Source: an uncultured Clostridia bacterium (GTDB taxonomy: Bacteria > Bacillota > Clostridia > Oscillospirales > Oscillospiraceae). From it: a stretch of DNA of 25,362 bases. The position numbers were made by a program, and so were the translations under genes. Each line of letters opens with the position of its first letter. The stretch's first letter is position 1. The stretch covers positions 1 through 25,362 of the forward strand of contig CAMVJF010000005.1 in assembly GCA_947167725.1 (NCBI GenBank), written 5' to 3'. Positions 22,969 to 25,362 of this stretch are shown piece after piece. The notes beneath the pieces are model-generated. The model worked only from the letters and a program-made list of their open reading frames with translations. It did no database searches and was not told where the DNA came from.

Positions 22969-23379
22969 ATGGATAGAGAGATTTTTATAACCTACATCAT
23001 CCCCATCATCATGGCGGTTTTTACCGCCATCGCCGGTTGGCTCGGCGTGCAGATCAAGGCGCTGTGCCAGCGGTATCTGGACAACAAGACCAAGCGCGAC
23101 GTGGCCCGGACCTGTGTCAAGGCGGTGGAGCAGCTCTACTACGACCTCAGCGGCCCCGAAAAGCTGAAAAAGGCGCAGGAGGGCATCGTGGCCATGCTGC
23201 AGGAAAAGGGCATCCCCATCTCCGAGCTGGAAATGAACACCCTCATCGAGAGTGTCGTCTGCGAGTTTAATCACGGCGCCGGCATCGGCGAGCTGCTGGC
23301 GCTGCCGGAGGTCGATCAGACCGCCGAGCCCTGCTATGAGGCCCCGGTCTACACCGAGGAGGAGGGGGCGTCCGAATGA
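22969..23379 (+). CDS. LLH-family holin
   Basis: 136 residues. One N-terminal membrane helix (FITYIIPIIMAVFTAIAGWLGV) is followed by a charged helical domain (YLDNKTKRDVARTCVKAVEQLYYDLSGPEKLKKAQEGIVAMLQEKGIPISELEMNTLIESVVCEFN), the signature of the phage holin family LL-H. It should form lesions in the membrane to release the lysin encoded directly downstream (ATGA overlap). Confidence 0.9.
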   Translation: MDREIFITYIIPIIMAVFTAIAGWLGVQIKALCQRYLDNKTKRDVARTCVKAVEQLYYDLSGPEKLKKAQEGIVAMLQEKGIPISELEMNTLIESVVCEFNHGAGIGELLALPEVDQTAEPCYEAPVYTEEEGASE

Positions 23380-24104
23380 GGGTCATGGCCTTTCGGCGGA
23401 TCTCCGTCTTCCAGGCCTCCGGCGCGGCCGATCCAAAAAGCTACATCGACGCCGGGGACCTCTGCGAGCTGGGGCCGCGTACGCTCTCCGGCCTCTGGCC
23501 GGTGACCTATCCCACCTCCCGCGGGCCAAAGACGCGCTGGCTGCGGGAGCTCCGGGGCTTTTTGGTCAACCAAAATGATTATGCCTCCATCCCTTACCCG
23601 GCCCCGGGTTACGAGCAGGCTACCGTCAAAAGCGGCGGCTGCGGCGTCTGCGCCGCCGTAAACGCCCTGGGCGCGCTGATCGGCGTCCGCGTCCCCGTGG
23701 CCACCATGGCCCAGTTTTCCCGCGCCTGGGGCGCGAGGGTGCCCGGCGGGACCGACATGCGCCGGCTGACCGACAAGCTCGAGATCGCTTATCGCGTGAT
23801 CTGCAGACAGACGTCCAGCGCGGCCGAGCTGCGGGCCCATCTGGCGTCCGGCGGCGTGGCCATCTGCAACACGGCGGGGCGCGGGCTCTTTTCCACCGGC
23901 GGCCACTACATGGCCATCCTGGGCGAGCTGGACGGCAAGCTCTGCATTGCCGACTCCGGCCTCTATGCCGGTAAATACAGCTCCGCCGCCCGCCGGAAAA
24001 AGGTCTCCGTGTCTGGGGATCTGATCTTTGCGGCTGTGTCCGATTTGGACACCGACTGCGTGGGCCGCAGCCCGCGCTATTACCTGTTGTCAAAGCAAGG
24101 ATGA
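23376..24104 (+). CDS. C39-like cysteine peptidase endolysin
   Basis: 242 residues. A C39-like fold is seen from about residue 85: the Cys in KSGGCGVCAAVNALGAL (C89), then VPVATMAQFSRAWGARVPGGTDMRRL, the His in TGGHYMAILGE (H177) and the Asp in CIADSG (D193). This triad and its place after a holin match phage endolysins of this class, which cut peptide crosslinks in the cell wall. The first 70 residues are an extra N-terminal part that I do not recognise, possibly a wall-binding module. No signal peptide. Palindrome copy 5 encodes residues 221-226. Confidence 0.82.
   Translation: MRVMAFRRISVFQASGAADPKSYIDAGDLCELGPRTLSGLWPVTYPTSRGPKTRWLRELRGFLVNQNDYASIPYPAPGYEQATVKSGGCGVCAAVNALGALIGVRVPVATMAQFSRAWGARVPGGTDMRRLTDKLEIAYRVICRQTSSAAELRAHLASGGVAICNTAGRGLFSTGGHYMAILGELDGKLCIADSGLYAGKYSSAARRKKVSVSGDLIFAAVSDLDTDCVGRSPRYYLLSKQG
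24036..24053 (+). repeat. dispersed palindrome copy 5 (candidate parS), within endolysin
   Basis: Exact GTGTCCGATTTGGACACC. It encodes V221-S-D-L-D-T226 near the C-terminus of the lysin. Confidence 0.8.
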
Positions 24105-24117
24105 GGAGGCGACGCCT

Positions 24118-24453
24118 ATGTGGTATCAGATCCTGCTGGCGATCGTGGGGGGCGCCGCCGGTGCTGCCCTGATCAATCAAGTGGGGGAGTCCCTCCGGGA
24201 GCGCCGCCGCCGGAAGGTCATAACGGAGGATCGGGAGAGCAGCGACATGGCAGTCGTCAAATTGGCGCTCAAGTGGGTGCTCTACGATCGGATCCGATTT
24301 TTGGGCCAGGCCTTTTTGCGGGAGGGCGAGATCGACTTTGACGACCGCCGGCTCCTCAACGAGATGCACAGGTGCTACCACGACGGCCTCGGCGGCAACG
24401 GCGATCTCAATGTGCTGATGGAGGCCGTCAACAATCTGCCGCTGCGGCAATAG
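24118..24453 (+). CDS. conserved membrane-anchored phage protein of the lysis region
   Basis: 111 residues from ATG 24118, with GAGGAGG upstream. A short N-terminal hydrophobic helix (YQILLAIVGGAAGAALI) precedes a basic stretch and the block YDRIRFLGQAFLREGEIDFDDRRLLNEMHRCYHDGLGGNGDLNVLMEAVNNLP. The latter recurs in many Bacillota phages at the end of the lysis cassette or in tail regions. Function is unknown; a role in lysis control or as an accessory holin is possible. Last gene of the late operon. Confidence 0.75.
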   Translation: MWYQILLAIVGGAAGAALINQVGESLRERRRRKVITEDRESSDMAVVKLALKWVLYDRIRFLGQAFLREGEIDFDDRRLLNEMHRCYHDGLGGNGDLNVLMEAVNNLPLRQ

Positions 24454-24457
24454 CTTT

Positions 24458-24491
24458 AATCCCTCGGGAGATCTCCCGAGGGATTTTTTTT
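24458..24491 (+). terminator. late operon terminator, perfect palindrome
   Basis: A 28-base perfect palindrome (AATCCCTCGGGAGA at 24458-24471 with its exact complement at 24472-24485) is followed by eight T residues. It ends the long late transcript. The upstream A run is too short for a strong terminator in the other direction. Confidence 0.95.
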
Positions 24492-24522
24492 GAAAAAATC
24501 TCAAAAACTTTGCGAAAAGGGC

Positions 24523-24551
24523 TTGACATATGCGCTCAATGAGCGTATAAT
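24523..24551 (+). promoter_or_regulatory. consensus sigma-A promoter with embedded operator-like palindrome
   Basis: TTGACA (24523-24528), a 17-base spacer and TATAAT (24546-24551) match the housekeeping consensus exactly. The spacer holds CGCTCA-A-TGAGCG (24533-24545), extendable to 24529-24549 with one mismatch. A repressor bound there would block RNA polymerase, so I infer a strong but repressible promoter. Confidence 0.92.
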
Positions 24552-24594
24552 AAAACCATAGATAAGGGCACCGCCCAACAAGGAGGTACAAAAA

Positions 24595-24834
24595 ATGAAA
24601 AAGTATCAAGTTATCGGCGGGCAGTATGAATCCGTATGGTATGGCGAATCTGACAGCCTGCGCGGGGCAAAATGCATTGCCACAAAGAACGAAGAGTACT
24701 GGGATAACTGGCAGGGCTGGCACAAGCCGCACATCTATCTTAGTAGCGATGTCGAAGAGATCGAAAGCAGAGGGCGGATTCTTACGCCGGACGGAGCAAA
24801 GATCCGAATCCCTGTTGGAAATCCTATCGCATAA
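24595..24834 (+). CDS. small mobile-element protein, moron-like
   Basis: 79 residues with an ideal AAGGAGG site. KKYQVIGGQYESVWYGESDSLRGAKCIATKNEEYWDNWQGWHKPHIYLSSDVEE resembles small proteins found in Bacillota phages and conjugative elements; no function is known. The gene is visibly richer in A/T than the phage genes around it and is driven by its own consensus promoter just after the late terminator, a layout typical of morons. Confidence 0.75.
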   Translation: MKKYQVIGGQYESVWYGESDSLRGAKCIATKNEEYWDNWQGWHKPHIYLSSDVEEIESRGRILTPDGAKIRIPVGNPIA

Positions 24835-24927
24835 TATCGCCGCAAAACAAAACGTAAAATCCGATAACCAACCACCCGCCCTGAGGTCACGAGGGCAACA
24901 AGAAAATCAATAGGAGGAAAACAAAAA
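24835..24927 (+). other. short AT-rich gap with small hairpin
   Basis: 93 bases, A/T-rich. A 5-bp hairpin GCCCT-GAGGTCACG-AGGGC lies near its middle without a T-run. It ends in the AGGAGG ribosome binding site of the HTH gene. Nothing else is seen. Confidence 0.4.
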
Positions 24928-25263
24928 ATGACTGACCAGCAAATCGCCCTTGCCCTTGCCGAGGCTCACAACTACGCCGACGTCGACGCCTATGTCTCCG
25001 ACCTTCTGCTGTCTTCGGCCTTTTTACCGGAGGCAGAAGATGCTGCTCCGGATCTGTCTCTTGCGGAGGATCTGCGGCAGCTGTGGACCGTCTCCGCGGC
25101 ACCGTTTAAGGAGCTGCTTGCGCTGATGGGGCTCAATCAGTCCGCATGCTCGCGCCGCTTCGGTGTCCCGCTGCGCACCGTGCAGGGATGGGCGTTGGGT
25201 GAGAGGGAGTGCCCCACCTACGTCCGCCGCATGATGGCCGAGCTCACCGGGCTGATCCGCTGA
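24928..25263 (+). CDS. HTH DNA-binding protein
   Basis: 111 residues, AGGAGG upstream. The C-terminal half, FKELLALMGLNQSACSRRFGVPLRTVQGWALGERECPTYVRRMMAELTGLI, is a helix-turn-helix of the XRE/MarR-antitoxin-like type common on Bacillota mobile elements. The N-terminal 55 residues are helical and acidic with no recognised domain. Downstream of the palindrome-bearing promoter, it could be an autoregulator, though the promoter is separated by the moron-like gene. Confidence 0.75.
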   Translation: MTDQQIALALAEAHNYADVDAYVSDLLLSSAFLPEAEDAAPDLSLAEDLRQLWTVSAAPFKELLALMGLNQSACSRRFGVPLRTVQGWALGERECPTYVRRMMAELTGLIR

Positions 25264-25362
25264 CTGGCAAAATAATCTAACGGGAGCGCCCTCTCTCGGA
25301 CTCCCGCCGCCCAGCGCGCCGGGATCAGCCTCTCCACCCACGTGGAGCAGCTGCTCACCGCC
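25264..25362 (+). other. window end; open frame without visible start
   Basis: From 25276 a plus-strand frame stays open to the window edge. Its translation (GSALSRTPAAQRAGISLSTH...) looks protein-like, but no ATG, GTG or TTG with a ribosome binding site precedes it. A 6-bp inverted repeat CGGGAG...CTCCCG (25281-25306) lies here. It may be a truncated or start-less remnant, or a gene with an unusual start. Confidence 0.25.

Noticed and set aside
1..25362. CRISPR arrays, tRNA or rRNA genes, insertion sequences
   Set aside because: No regularly spaced repeats, cloverleaf-type sequences or transposase motifs were seen when reading both strands.

Overview
This window is a GC-rich stretch of a tailed double-stranded DNA phage or prophage. 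All 34 gene calls are on the plus strand and packed with ATGA, TGATG or GTGA start/stop overlaps. Strong GGAGG-type ribosome binding sites, a P27-like small terminase domain, a YopX protein, a cysteine-rich KTR protein, an LLH holin and a C39-like endolysin point to a Bacillota host. Together with the base composition I infer a Clostridia/Oscillospirales-type gut bacterium; this is by family resemblance, not by a search. The virion genes follow the HK97-like siphovirus order.

Layout. Positions 1-6671 are the early/replication region: the end of a small membrane protein, a winged-helix replication initiator carrying an iteron-like direct repeat, a DnaB-type helicase, two small overlapping genes, ParA, ParB, a membrane-anchored protein, a YopX protein, a 29-residue membrane peptide and a HUH rolling-circle-type Rep. 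A small zinc-ribbon KTR gene follows, then two look-alike intrinsic terminators in tandem (6971-7008 and 7041-7081). The late operon starts 16 bases later: HNH nuclease, a fused small+large terminase, portal, prohead protease, major capsid protein with delta domain, four head-tail joining proteins, tail tube, tail assembly chaperones with a -1 frameshift site, tape measure, Fn3-rich distal tail protein, hub protein, several baseplate/fibre proteins, holin, C39-like lysin and a conserved membrane-anchored protein. It ends at a perfect-palindrome terminator (24458-24491). A consensus sigma-A promoter with an embedded palindrome (24523-24551) then drives a small moron-like gene and an HTH gene.

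The most striking feature is a dispersed palindromic site, GTGTCCGATTTGGACACC. It occurs five times without mismatch (around 3454, 8061, 11662, 20916 and 24036) and once with two changes (15362). Four exact copies and the degenerate one lie inside unrelated genes, always in the same codon phase (V-S-D/K-L/S-D-T in the exact copies); one is intergenic. Since the phage encodes its own ParA and ParB and one site lies at the 5' end of parB, I infer that these are distributed parS-like centromere sites. This would suit a phage that persists as a plasmid, at least in part. No integrase is visible, but the window does not cover the whole genome.

Two replication strategies seem to coexist: an initiator/DnaB pair with a likely origin inside the initiator gene, and a HUH nickase. 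The absence of a recognisable promoter between the tandem terminators and the long late operon suggests read-through or antitermination at the early/late switch.
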